The translations under genes and the position numbers were made by a program. Of a stretch of DNA of 34,644 bases, positions 1 through 7,805 are shown one piece after another (the stretch's first letter is position 1; every line of letters begins with the position of its first letter). Source of the DNA: Pseudomonadales bacterium (GTDB lineage Bacteria > Pseudomonadota > Gammaproteobacteria > Pseudomonadales > Natronospirillaceae); contig JALJPK010000038.1 in assembly GCA_022968985.1 (NCBI GenBank), forward strand, positions 1-34,644, in the 5' to 3' direction. The notes under the pieces are model-generated. The model made no database searches and was not told where the DNA came from. It saw only the letters and a list, made by a program, of their open reading frames with translations.

Positions 1-80
1 GAATTCCCAATATAAAGTATTAGTTAGCTACACTAGAACGCCAGTGCCATGAGTTACATTTGTTTTTAAGTAACATTATT

Positions 81-275
81 GTTGTTTAATATTCAGTTAA
101 AGAGTGATTAGATAATGGTGTATGTAATTAACCGTGAGTTATTTGCTGTTAATTACATATATCGCTGCAGAACATCAATACCCACTTTCCAATTTACTTT
201 ATTTGATAATACCGTTTGTTGATGATTAATATTGAACTAGCAGGTGTGAATAGCGGTTTGTTGTTTGATATTCAG
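81..275. repeat. Imperfect tandem duplication beside the 300-1454 gene
   Basis: A block starting at 81 (GTTGTTTAATATTCAG) recurs at 260-275 with one base changed. Further on, 149-213 recurs as 296-360, the 3' end of the neighbouring gene. The two matches are offset by about 178 and 147 bases, so the copies differ by an indel of about 31 bases between the matching blocks. This looks like an old tandem duplication of a gene end plus its downstream flank. Apart from the repeat I see no gene in 1-299. Confidence 0.65.
153..213 (-). pseudogene. Decayed copy of the 3' end of the 300-1454 gene
   Basis: Read on the minus strand, this stretch translates as VLSNKVNWKVGIDVLQRYM followed by TAA. The end of the intact neighbour is VLSNKVNGKVDFDALHRYM and stop. 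Alignment is gapless over 19 residues with five differences. Further upstream the copy loses similarity and meets an in-frame TAG, so it is a tail fragment and not a gene. The changes fall at first, second and third codon positions, which suggests neutral drift. Confidence 0.7.
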
Positions 276-299
276 TCCAATCAGCAAGTAAATAGTTAA

Positions 300-1454
300 T
301 TACATATATCGATGCAGCGCATCGAAATCCACTTTACCGTTCACTTTGTTGGATAATACTGCATTGATATTTGTCAGCATTTCACTAAATGTATCATCCG
401 ATTCCAATGCGTGGGAAAAAATCTTTTGATTAGTGTCAATCGCCACTGTTAACATCGTTTCAATCTCTTCTTCTTGCGGCAAAGTAATCCCTAAAAATGG
501 TAGAATCTCTTCCATTTTTAACGCCACATCTTCTAAGTTTTCAATGCATTGTTTCATGGTGGCCATTGACGATTCTTCATTTTGTTTCATTACTTTTTGC
601 ATACGTTTTGTAAGCATCATAATGGTTTCCATTTCAAGCTCTAACGCCATCTCATTATCCAGCGCAATGACTCTTGCACTCAAACCTTGTAATAAAGAAA
701 ATACATTGTCCTTTAACATGCCGTATTTTTCTTCATTATCAATGGGCATGTTTTTCACTAATAACGACACGTTTTCATAATTCATAATGCTGCGCTGGCC
801 AAAATCGTAATAACGCCCATTGTCTTTCATTTGAGTTAATAGCTTGGATTCCATTTCACGAGCCATACCGTTTTCTTCAACGTTCTTTTCTTCATATTTA
901 CCTCGAATCTGCAACGAACAATGTATGTCATAATTTTTTAAAGAATTAAAAATACAAACCGATAATTCATTTAAGTCTTTGCATTGATTACATTGTAGTA
1001 AAAACTGAATATTGACACCTAAATCACTTGTATTCGCCATTGCCATATGGGCCATTTGATTGGCATGTTGTACCTGAGATCGAAGCTGTTTATTAGCGAT
1101 TTGATCGAAAATCAATCGGAAACAACGGGCGATTATTTCTTTAACCGCAATACCTTGTTCAGGTAGATCATCTACGCCTCCTTGATAAGCTGTAATACGT
1201 TCGTCAGGGGTGATTTCTGGAATAAATAATACTGTGGGTGGTTTGTTTTCGTGATTATTTAATTTAGAGGCCAGCTCAATACCCACAGTTGCATTGTTTT
1301 CCCAGATGATAATAAGATGAATTTCATCCGGACAGTTATCTATGAGTATTTGTTCATTTTCAATTTGTTGAATAGTAAATTGCTCAGACAGCTCGTGGAA
1401 ATAAGGAAAATTTTGGTGTGGATCAATAACGGCAATAGTATGTGGATGAATCAA
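300..1454 (-). CDS. Degenerate receiver-domain protein with GAF-like C-terminal half
   Basis: A 384-residue cytoplasmic protein. Residues 1-115 have the alternating hydrophobic strand and helix pattern of a response-regulator receiver (TIAVIDPHQNF at the start, a strand LIIIW near 48-52, TVLFIPE near 75). The position expected to hold the phosphorylated Asp is not an Asp (strand LIIIWENNATVG), so phosphorylation is unlikely. The remainder resembles proteins annotated in gammaproteobacteria as response regulators with a C-terminal sensor-like domain (segment SDLGVNIQFLLQCNQC), followed by a long helical stretch. The start is TTG at 1452-1454, chosen because GAGGAA lies five bases upstream. It is transcribed alone, away from the next gene. 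The specific role is unknown; receiver-fold assignment is fairly safe, partner and output are not visible. Confidence 0.65.
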   Translation of the reverse strand: MIHPHTIAVIDPHQNFPYFHELSEQFTIQQIENEQILIDNCPDEIHLIIIWENNATVGIELASKLNNHENKPPTVLFIPEITPDERITAYQGGVDDLPEQGIAVKEIIARCFRLIFDQIANKQLRSQVQHANQMAHMAMANTSDLGVNIQFLLQCNQCKDLNELSVCIFNSLKNYDIHCSLQIRGKYEEKNVEENGMAREMESKLLTQMKDNGRYYDFGQRSIMNYENVSLLVKNMPIDNEEKYGMLKDNVFSLLQGLSARVIALDNEMALELEMETIMMLTKRMQKVMKQNEESSMATMKQCIENLEDVALKMEEILPFLGITLPQEEEIETMLTVAIDTNQKIFSHALESDDTFSEMLTNINAVLSNKVNGKVDFDALHRYM

Positions 1455-1539
1455 GGTAATTCCTCAAAATAATAAACTGTCTCTAATTAGGTTTAGATGA
1501 CAAAACATACAAAATCCAACTATTTGAAATAAATTTATG

Positions 1540-1551
1540 ACTTATATAAGT
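1540..1551. promoter_or_regulatory. 12-bp perfect palindrome upstream of the receiver-like gene
   Basis: ACTTATATAAGT is a perfect dyad about 86 bases upstream of the TTG start at 1454. Its position fits an operator or promoter-proximal site. In AT-rich DNA a 12-bp palindrome can arise by chance, so this is only a candidate. Confidence 0.25.
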
Positions 1552-1606
1552 AGCGGGTTTTAATATAGGGAAATTATACGGCTGTATTAATCAAGCATTA
1601 ACCGGA

Positions 1607-1849
1607 TTACCCATCTAACTCAGCCAGCTTAAGAAACTGATTGGGTCTTAGTGTTGTGCGCAGCTTAATGTATTTAAACCTAGGTATCATGAAGCTTAGA
1701 TCGAAGTGTCGATTAAATTGAGAACGAAATTCAGCTAAATATCTGGGTGAATATTTTGTGTTAATTACATAATAAGTCCCTTTTATCGGGTGATACGGCA
1801 ACAACAAAATGAGGGGTATTTTATGATCCACATCTTTGATATTCAGCAT
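1607..1849 (-). CDS. Hypothetical protein, 80 residues
   Basis: I do not recognise this protein. The open frame extends to a GTG at 1861, but the ATG at 1847-1849 (MLNIKDVDHK) is preferred: AGGTGGAG lies six bases upstream, and starting at the GTG would place the ribosome site inside the gene. The product is basic, with a hydrophobic stretch ILLLPYHPI near the N-terminus and no signal peptide or clear membrane span. The excellent ribosome-binding site and isolated position favour a real gene. It points the same way as the receiver-like gene downstream of it but is about 150 bases away, so co-transcription is possible. Confidence 0.55.
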   Translation of the reverse strand: MLNIKDVDHKIPLILLLPYHPIKGTYYVINTKYSPRYLAEFRSQFNRHFDLSFMIPRFKYIKLRTTLRPNQFLKLAELDG

Positions 1850-1861
1850 AATATTCTCCAC

Positions 1862-2293
1862 CTAAATACAGATTACTCAGCTGGCTTTTAATAACAAAGA
1901 GTCAATATATGAAAACTTGTAATTTATCGGACATAAATCATACCTTTGCTCGGTGAATCTTCGTAAGTTGTAATCTTATTGTAATTACTATAAATAGAGA
2001 TTATTCAAATTTACAGAATCTCTAACCTGTAATTGTAGAATAACGCAATTTGATGCTAATAATCTTTCAAATTACTCAGTGTTAGGTTGCTGAACTAACA
2101 TGGTTTCTTCTGAAAACCTTGATATACGAACATCCAAACATACCCCCCTAAAAATTCAATTGAAATAGAGTATATAAGTCCAATGCCGTTTTAATGTACA
2201 ATAACTGTATAATCCCAAATATATTATGGCTTTAGGTTCTGAGAGTGTTCAAAATCTCAAAAATAAGCCTGTTAACCCAAAACAGAGATAATC
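1862..2293. other. 432-bp divergent intergenic region
   Basis: This separates the minus-strand 80-residue gene from the plus-strand gene at 2294 and should carry both promoters. TATAAT at 2208-2213 is a possible -10 element for the rightward gene, but I find no convincing -35 at the right spacing. A small dyad, GTTAG...CTAAC, lies near 2083-2100. I see no ORF with a ribosome site, RNA gene or riboswitch. Confidence 0.4.
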
Positions 2294-2599
2294 ATGCAAA
2301 TACACGTTATAGATAAACAAAAGTTAATCACACGAGAAGATAACATGACCCAAGATTGGGTAAGTGGTTATTGGGGTGTAACTAAAGACATCGCTGAGAA
2401 ACTAGTTGGCGGCGAGCTTTTCCTACATATGGCTAAAGACAAACCTTCTTATTTTGGTGGTGATATCACTGGTTTTAGTATTCAAGAAGACGGCGAATAC
2501 GCTGGCAAAGTATTGTTTGAATTCACAGCATCAATGGATCATAAGGGTGTTAGAACACCTCGTCCAGGCTGGGGCATGGACAAAAAAATCATTGAATAA
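2294..2599 (+). CDS. Conserved-looking small hypothetical protein
   Basis: A 101-residue soluble protein that I cannot assign. It is rich in Gly and aromatic residues, with segments SGYWGVTKDIAEKLVGG, PSYFGGDITGFSIQEDGEY and a Pro/Gly tail TPRPGWGMDKK. This pattern suggests a small compact beta-rich domain. There is no signal peptide or membrane segment. Two starts are possible: ATG at 2294 or ATG at 2345 (MTQDWVSGYW). Neither has a strong ribosome site, and the conserved-looking part begins at the second. A 65-residue overlapping frame at 2406-2603 is a shadow. About 200 bases separate it from serC, so the two are probably transcribed independently. Confidence 0.6.
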   Translation: MQIHVIDKQKLITREDNMTQDWVSGYWGVTKDIAEKLVGGELFLHMAKDKPSYFGGDITGFSIQEDGEYAGKVLFEFTASMDHKGVRTPRPGWGMDKKIIE

Positions 2600-2763
2600 A
2601 TGAATTGATATTACTTCCAAGGACGGAAGAATTTTTTAAAATACATATAAACGATCAAAAATAATTTAATAAACAAACAAAACGTTACACTAAGCCTGTC
2701 ATCACTGCGCTTAATATTTTCAAACGGCTAACAAGCCATCTTCCCCCATGTATACTCTCAATG

Positions 2764-2769
2764 TATAAT
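2764..2769 (+). promoter_or_regulatory. Candidate -10 element of serC
   Basis: TATAAT lies 30 bases before the serC GTG start. The hexamer 17 bases upstream (TTCCCC at 2741) is a poor -35 match. A near-copy, GTATACT, occurs just upstream at 2750-2756. This is a consensus -10 in a sensible place, but unproven. Confidence 0.3.
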
Positions 2770-2798
2770 TCCCACTTTAAATTTACCGAGATATCATT

Positions 2799-3920
2799 GT
2801 GACTCAACCTGCTGTTAAACCTGCTAATCCTAATTTTTCTTCTGGCCCATGTGCTAAACGCCCAGGTTATGACGTTTCTAAACTTGATTTATCAACACAG
2901 GGTCGTTCACATCGCTCTAAAATTGGTAAAACAGCGCTTGAGTTAGCCTGCACTAAAACAGCGCAATTGCTAAATTTACCAGAAGGTTATCGAGTAGGGA
3001 TTGTGCCTGCAAGTGACACCGGTGCAATGGAAATGATCATGTGGTCGACATTAGGCCCACGCCAAGTGGATTTATTTGCATGGGAATCATTTGGGCGCGA
3101 ATGGTTAACAGATACAACCGAACAGCTAGATATTGATGTAAATTGCCATACCGCTGATTATGGGTTGTTGCCAGATTTCACTAAATTGAACCCTAAAAAC
3201 GATATAATCTTCACCTATAACGGCACCACTTCAGGTGTTAAAGTTAAAAACTTAGATTGGATATCAGACGAACAAGAAGGCATCGTAATTTGTGATGCTA
3301 CAAGTGCCGTTTTTGCAATGGATATTGATTGGAAAAAACTAGACGTGATTACGTTTAGCTGGCAAAAAGTGTTAGGCGGCGAAGGCGCGCATGGTGTATT
3401 GATCTTATCGCCAAAAGCCGTTGAGCGATTAGAAAGTTATGCTCCACAATGGCCAATGCCAAAAATCTTTCGTTTAACTAATAATGGTAAATTGATCGAA
3501 GGTATTTTTAAAGGCGCAACAATCAACACTCCTTCAATGTTATGTGTAGCCGATTACTTAGATGCATTAGGTTGGGTTGAATCAATTGGTGGGCAATCAG
3601 AAGCAATAAAACGCTCTTTAGCCAATCTAGAAGTGATCAAAACGTTTGTATCTGAAAACGAATGGATCAGCTTTTTAGCAGAAGATCCAGATACATTATC
3701 AAACACATCTGTATGTTTAAAATTAGATTTAGACGACAGTCAAATTAAAGCAATGATCACTTTATTAGCCGAAGAAAACGTAGGATATGATCTAGGTGCG
3801 TATAAAAATGCACCATCTGGTTTACGTATTTGGTGTGGTGCTACAGTTCAAACGCAAGATGTAATCGCGTTGATGCCTTGGATTAAATGGGCAAGAGAAA
3901 CTGTATTAGCTGCTTTTTAA
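2799..3920 (+). CDS. serC: Phosphoserine aminotransferase (Methanosarcina-type subfamily)
   Basis: This PLP enzyme exchanges the amino group between glutamate and 3-phosphohydroxypyruvate in serine synthesis and also takes part in making pyridoxine. It has 373 residues, with the aspartate that contacts the PLP ring in CDATSA (Asp166) and the Schiff-base lysine in [13 protein letters not shown] (Lys190). The N-terminus [12 protein letters not shown] and the glycine-rich segment after the lysine match the subfamily first described from Methanosarcina and common in alphaproteobacteria, not the about 360-residue NFSAGPA type usual in enterics. It starts at GTG (2799), with only a weak GAG upstream. 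No other serine gene is adjacent, and the tandem repeat that follows ends the transcript region. The function is well supported; the subfamily call is from memory of family features. Confidence 0.92.
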   Translation: MTQPAVKPANPNFSSGPCAKRPGYDVSKLDLSTQGRSHRSKIGKTALELACTKTAQLLNLPEGYRVGIVPASDTGAMEMIMWSTLGPRQVDLFAWESFGREWLTDTTEQLDIDVNCHTADYGLLPDFTKLNPKNDIIFTYNGTTSGVKVKNLDWISDEQEGIVICDATSAVFAMDIDWKKLDVITFSWQKVLGGEGAHGVLILSPKAVERLESYAPQWPMPKIFRLTNNGKLIEGIFKGATINTPSMLCVADYLDALGWVESIGGQSEAIKRSLANLEVIKTFVSENEWISFLAEDPDTLSNTSVCLKLDLDDSQIKAMITLLAEENVGYDLGAYKNAPSGLRIWCGATVQTQDVIALMPWIKWARETVLAAF

Positions 3921-4126
3921 GTTTAATTTCAAGGTCCTTTTTGAAATTAAAAGCTTGATGTCCATCCTGGTGGAAGGAAACCTTCCTTGGATGGGCAGTC
4001 GCTGAGCGCACATCCCTGTGCTGGTTTAATTTCAAGGTCCTTTTTGAAATTAAACGCTTGATGTCCATCCTGGCGCAAGGAAACCTTCCTTGGATTGGCA
4101 GTCTCTGAGCGCACATTCCTGTGCTG
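3921..4126. repeat. 103-bp tandem repeat, two copies, with internal hairpins
   Basis: Units 3921-4023 and 4024-4126 differ at six positions. Each unit has three dyads. The first is a perfect 11-bp stem, TTTAATTTCAA / TTGAAATTAAA, with an 8-base loop (3922-3951, 4025-4054). The second has AAGGAA/TTCCTT around ACC inside CCATCC...GGATGG. The third is GCACA tccc TGTGC. A stub resembling the start of a third unit (GTAAATT) follows. The units abut the serC stop codon and are richer in G+C than their surroundings. They look like mobile intergenic repeats of the REP/BIME kind or a duplicated terminator-like element. Minus-strand ORFs through here are artefacts of the repeat. Confidence 0.9.
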
Positions 4127-4166
4127 GTAAATTGATCAACAATCAAATATTTTCAGGACTATCAAA

Positions 4167-4583
4167 ATGGTAATAGAATATAAAATTAATAAAAAAATCA
4201 CTGCCGAGCAATTCATCGACTTATTAAAACGATCAACATTAGCTCAACGTCGTCCAGTTGATGATAAACAATGTATGCAGGGTATGATTGAAAATAGTAA
4301 TTTGATCGTGACAGCTTGGCTTAAAGATCAGTTAATCGGCATAACAAGATGTGTCACTGACTTTCATTATTGTTGTTACTTATCCGATTTAGCTGTTGAT
4401 TCAGCTTATCAAAAAGATGGAATTGGTAAACAATTACAAATCAAAACCCAAGATCAGTTGGGGTCAAAATGTAAGTTAATTCTGATCGCAGCACCGGATG
4501 CCAATTCGTATTATCGTCATATCGGTTTCACAAATAATGAACGATGTTGGGTTTTGAATCGTGATGAATCAATTACTGCTTAA
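4167..4583 (+). CDS. GNAT-family N-acetyltransferase
   Basis: A 138-residue cytoplasmic enzyme expected to move an acetyl group from acetyl-CoA to an amine; the substrate is unknown. The acetyl-CoA-binding motif A is visible as DLAVDSAYQKDGIGKQL (about residues 73-89; the QKDGIG loop binds pyrophosphate). The strand LILIAAPDA and the helix ANSYYRHIGF follow, as in the family. The length is typical of a single-domain GNAT protein. AGGA lies eight bases before the ATG. It is a single gene between the tandem repeat and the next ORF. The family is certain, the substrate is not. Confidence 0.88.
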   Translation: MVIEYKINKKITAEQFIDLLKRSTLAQRRPVDDKQCMQGMIENSNLIVTAWLKDQLIGITRCVTDFHYCCYLSDLAVDSAYQKDGIGKQLQIKTQDQLGSKCKLILIAAPDANSYYRHIGFTNNERCWVLNRDESITA

Positions 4584-4633
4584 ACAAGTTTTGTCATTCA
4601 ATTATTCGACAATTTCACTTTCACTTTCAATTG

Positions 4634-4746
4634 TATGATCCGAATATATCCCCTCAACTCACTCATACAAAGGTTTTCAAATGGACAATAAAAGTGATCT
4701 GTTACCCTTAAGAAGATTGTACAAAAATCTTCGTAAAATTGATGTA
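4634..4746 (+). repeat. Decayed copy of the recG promoter and 5' end (original at 5128-5255)
   Basis: This segment aligns with 5128-5255, 494 bases downstream. Shared blocks are TATGATC, CAACTCAC, AAAGGTTT before the ATG, AAAAGTGATCTG at codons 4-7, CCTTAA, and AAAATTGATGT. The alignment needs a 3-base gap before the ATG and a 12-base, in-frame gap in the coding part. At the protein level both begin M-x-x-KSDL, then KIDV after 11 or 15 residues. The ATG and its ribosome site are retained in both copies. This is a partial duplication, now fused to a different ORF. Confidence 0.75.
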
Positions 4747-5088
4747 ATAGCTCAATTCTTAATTTCATTGTTATTTAACTATCCCAAAACTTTTGTTGTA
4801 TGTATTTTCGGCCCTACAATTGTGAGTTTGTTGTTGAATAAGTTTATTGCTGGGGCCGCGGGAGATATCACTAGCAGTATTCAGGCAATTTTTGTCTTTG
4901 TTGTATTCTATATGATTTTTTTACAAATATTATATCAAGACGTGCAAAATAAAACGGTTAAAAAAATCATAGATTTTTGGTTAATATCCCTTCTACGAAC
5001 AGCAATATTTATAAATATATCAATAATTATAGTCATAGCAATAACCAGCGTTGTGACGAGTATGGTTAGTCAATACTTACCCGTTTAG
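4681..5088 (+). CDS. Small three-span membrane protein with recG-derived start
   Basis: A 135-residue protein I do not recognise. After about 25 polar residues it has three likely membrane spans: about residues 37-53 (TFVVCIFGPTIVSLLL), 66-86 (IQAIFVFVVFYMIFLQILY) and 104-126 (AIFINISIIIVIAITSVV). Its first 22 codons, with the ribosome site AAAGG and the upstream flank, align with the beginning of recG. The likely origin is a duplicated recG 5' end that now supplies the start of another reading frame. The hydrophobic part shows no relation to RecG. It is followed 89 bases later by recG. It may be a young gene, or an older membrane gene whose start was captured. Confidence 0.6.
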   Translation: MDNKSDLLPLRRLYKNLRKIDVIAQFLISLLFNYPKTFVVCIFGPTIVSLLLNKFIAGAAGDITSSIQAIFVFVVFYMIFLQILYQDVQNKTVKKIIDFWLISLLRTAIFINISIIIVIAITSVVTSMVSQYLPV

Positions 5089-5177
5089 AAAATATAGCTC
5101 AAACTGCAACCTTTTTATAATTAATGTTATGATCTGCAAATAAAAACTTCCCAACTCACCCAGCTAAAGGTTTCCCC

Positions 5178-7238
5178 ATGAGCGTTAAAAGTGATCTGAT
5201 TTCCTTAAAAGGGGTGGGTGGAAAACTGTTGGAAAAATTACATAAAATTGATGTTTTTTCAAAACAAGATTTACTGTTTCATCTACCTTATAAATATCAA
5301 GATCGTACCCAAATCATCCCTCTTAAATTATTAAAAGCCAATATGGCAGGTGTGGTACAAGGCCGGGTGACCTCGTCGCATGTGATGTTTGGTAAAAAGC
5401 GCAGTTTGTTGGTGCGTTTAAGTGATGAAAACGGCTCAGTCGGTTTGCGTTTTTACTTTTTTACAAAGGGCCAGCAAGGCCAATTTAAAGAAGGTAATAT
5501 CATTCGTTGTTATGGCGAAATACGTCCCGGACAATCAGGTTTTGAGATTTATCACCCTGAATACCAAGTGCTTAAATTACTCAATACCCCTCTTGATAAC
5601 ACCCTGACTCCGCTTTATCCAACCACCGATGGCTTAACCCAAAACAAAGTACGTTTGTTAGTAGAACAAGTGATTGCTGACCGTGAAAGTATTATTGCTG
5701 AATTATTACCTGCTTCTTTATTGGAACAATATAAATTACCGACGTTAGTCGATGCGTTAAATGTTATTCATCATCCGCAGCGGCAAGATGACATCCAGCA
5801 GTTGTTGGTAGGTAATCACCCTGCACAAAAACGTTTGGCAATTGAAGAGTTACTTGCGCATCATTTAAGTTTAAAAAAACATCGTGCTATTTTAAAACAA
5901 CAACATTCAATTGCGTTTAAAGATTTGGGTGTCTTTAAACAAAAATTAATCGACACCTTACCTTTTGATTTAACTAACGCTCAAAATAAAGTGATCCAAG
6001 AAATTGCAGACGACTTATCTGTGGCGTCACCGATGTTGCGTTTAGTGCAAGGGGATGTGGGTTCGGGTAAAACGTTGGTTGCTACGTTAAGTGCACTACA
6101 AGTTATCGAACATGGTTTTCAGGTGGCAATGATGGCGCCTACCGAAATTTTAGCCGAACAACATTATGATAATTTTACAGCTTGGTTAGAGCCGCTAGGT
6201 ATTAAAGTGGCTTGGTTAGTGGGTAAACAAACCAAAAAACAACGCGAAGAAGCACTTGCCTTAGTCGCTTCAGGCGAAGCCAAAATGGTGGTCGGTACCC
6301 ATGCGTTATTTCAAGACGCAGTTGAGTTTTATAACCTAGCCCTTGCCATTATTGATGAGCAGCATCGTTTTGGTGTGGATCAGCGTTTGGCTCTTAAAGA
6401 AAAAGGCAAACATGGGCATGTGCATCAATTAACAATGACAGCAACTCCCATTCCAAGAACACTCGCCATGAGCGCTTACGCTGATTTAGACTGTTCGGTG
6501 ATTGATGAATTACCCCCAGGCCGAACACCAATTAAAACCACATTAATAGCCCAACCGCGCAGACCACAAGTGGTTGAACGAGTGAAAGTAGCATGTGATG
6601 AAGGCAAACAAATTTATTGGGTGTGTACACTTATTGATGAAAACGAAGAGATGGAATTAGAAGCGGCGCAAAAAACTTATGAAAATTTGACTGTGCAATT
6701 GAGTCCACACAAAGTGGGTTTGGTGCATGGTAAAATGAAGTCTAAACAAAAAGCGCAGATTATGCATGAGTTTAAACGTGGTGATATAAAAGTATTAGTG
6801 GCTACAACGGTAATCGAAGTTGGGGTAGATGTACCTAATGCTTCGGTTATGATTATTGAAAATCCTGAACGTTTAGGATTGTCGCAGTTACATCAATTAC
6901 GAGGTCGTGTGGGCCGAGGTAGGCAAGAGAGTTTTTGTATTTTGATGTATGGTGAACAAGTATCACAAATTGGCAAAGAGCGCTTACAGGTTATGCGTGA
7001 AACCAACGACGGGTTTGTTATCGCTCAAAAAGACTTAGAAATACGTGGGCCAGGTGAAGTATTAGGTACAAGGCAAACTGGTGCCATGCAATTTAAAATT
7101 GCAGACTTGGTCAGAGACCAGGCGTTGTTGCCACAAATTGAACAATTAGCCGCCGCAATTATTCGAGATTATCCTCAAAATATGGAAGCGTTGATAAAAC
7201 GATGGTTAAGTGATTCGGCAAGATTTGCGCAGGTTTGA
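5178..7238 (+). CDS. recG: ATP-dependent DNA helicase RecG
   Basis: RecG remodels stalled replication forks and branch-migrates Holliday junctions. It has 686 residues, close to the usual 690. The N-terminal wedge with OB fold occupies about residues 1-165 (motifs GVGGKLLEKL and DRTQIIPL). The helicase core has Walker A GDVGSGKT near residue 292, the DExH-type box DEQH near 393 and motif III TMTATPIPRTL. The second RecA-like lobe has VATTVIEVGVDVPNA and the arginine-finger motif QLRGRVGRG. The C-terminal RecG motif GPGEVLGTRQTG is also present. The ATG has AAAGG upstream. The protein looks intact. Its promoter and 5' end occur in decayed duplicate 494 bases upstream. It is not next to spoT or rpoZ, which often flank recG in enterics. 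Confidence 0.97.
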   Translation: MSVKSDLISLKGVGGKLLEKLHKIDVFSKQDLLFHLPYKYQDRTQIIPLKLLKANMAGVVQGRVTSSHVMFGKKRSLLVRLSDENGSVGLRFYFFTKGQQGQFKEGNIIRCYGEIRPGQSGFEIYHPEYQVLKLLNTPLDNTLTPLYPTTDGLTQNKVRLLVEQVIADRESIIAELLPASLLEQYKLPTLVDALNVIHHPQRQDDIQQLLVGNHPAQKRLAIEELLAHHLSLKKHRAILKQQHSIAFKDLGVFKQKLIDTLPFDLTNAQNKVIQEIADDLSVASPMLRLVQGDVGSGKTLVATLSALQVIEHGFQVAMMAPTEILAEQHYDNFTAWLEPLGIKVAWLVGKQTKKQREEALALVASGEAKMVVGTHALFQDAVEFYNLALAIIDEQHRFGVDQRLALKEKGKHGHVHQLTMTATPIPRTLAMSAYADLDCSVIDELPPGRTPIKTTLIAQPRRPQVVERVKVACDEGKQIYWVCTLIDENEEMELEAAQKTYENLTVQLSPHKVGLVHGKMKSKQKAQIMHEFKRGDIKVLVATTVIEVGVDVPNASVMIIENPERLGLSQLHQLRGRVGRGRQESFCILMYGEQVSQIGKERLQVMRETNDGFVIAQKDLEIRGPGEVLGTRQTGAMQFKIADLVRDQALLPQIEQLAAAIIRDYPQNMEALIKRWLSDSARFAQV

Positions 7239-7375
7239 CTTGTGTCGGTCTAAATTAGTGAGTTAGGGCTAAATTAGAGGTTTTGTATTTAGTCCCAAAA
7301 AAGATCGAAGTTTAGAAAGGTCACAACTAATTGTAACCCTGTTCAGTTAGCGTTTTAATGATATCAAAAATGTAT

Positions 7376-7579
7376 TTAATGTTTGATATGGCTATTGGAA
7401 TATGTTCTAGAGGTATGTAAATCTTCAAATCCTGTGATACCTGAATCCACAGCCTCCACTTTACCACCTCGATTTAAAAAAGCCTCTATATCCGCAGAAA
7501 CTTTTTCTGCATTACTCGAATGACTTTGAATGATGTTTTTTCTTGTGTTACTTTTTTGAGGGTTAACAGCTCTGCGCAT
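7376..7579 (-). CDS. Small protein with AFLxxGGxVE motif (paralogue 1)
   Basis: A 67-residue basic protein. The N-terminal third is polar and probably disordered. A short helix is followed by EAFLNRGGKVEAVDSGITG (about residues 32-50). The same arrangement, AFLKAGGSVEYVVKGTSG, occurs in the 53-residue product at 15440-15601, so these are paralogues. EFL-RGGKV-type motifs also occur in the C-terminal half of SutA-like RNA-polymerase-binding proteins; I recall that resemblance but cannot test it. AAAGG lies eight bases before the ATG. It is convergent with recG and upstream of nothing on its strand. Confidence 0.6.
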   Translation of the reverse strand: MRRAVNPQKSNTRKNIIQSHSSNAEKVSADIEAFLNRGGKVEAVDSGITGFEDLHTSRTYSNSHIKH

Positions 7580-7744
7580 TATTGATGCCTTTTGATAGTG
7601 GATGAATAGTAGGTGAATTTAATTAGGTCTAAGAAGGATAGTGCAGACTTTATTTTTTGTTGATTGTTTTTTATACTTATTTTGAATAAAAAAATTGATT
7701 AATAGAGTGAAAAATACATAAAGCAAATAAAATAAGCAGACATT

Positions 7745-7777
7745 AAAAAGCTCCAGTACCTTTGAGGGTACCAAAGC
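7745..7777 (-). terminator. Rho-independent terminator after the chemoreceptor gene
   Basis: On the minus strand, an interrupted stem (GC base, then GGTAC/GTACC core; 7750-7760 pairs with 7767-7777) is followed by TTTTT (7745-7749). It lies 29 bases past the chemoreceptor stop. On the plus strand the same hairpin is followed by a run of eight T's (7779 onward), so it could work in both directions. Confidence 0.6.
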
Positions 7778-7805
7778 ATTTTTTTTGGCGTTTTTTATAT
7801 GAATA

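Noticed and set aside
3883-4146. 87-codon minus-strand ORF with internal protein repeats
   Set aside because: It is the translation of the 103-bp tandem repeat and overlaps the end of serC.
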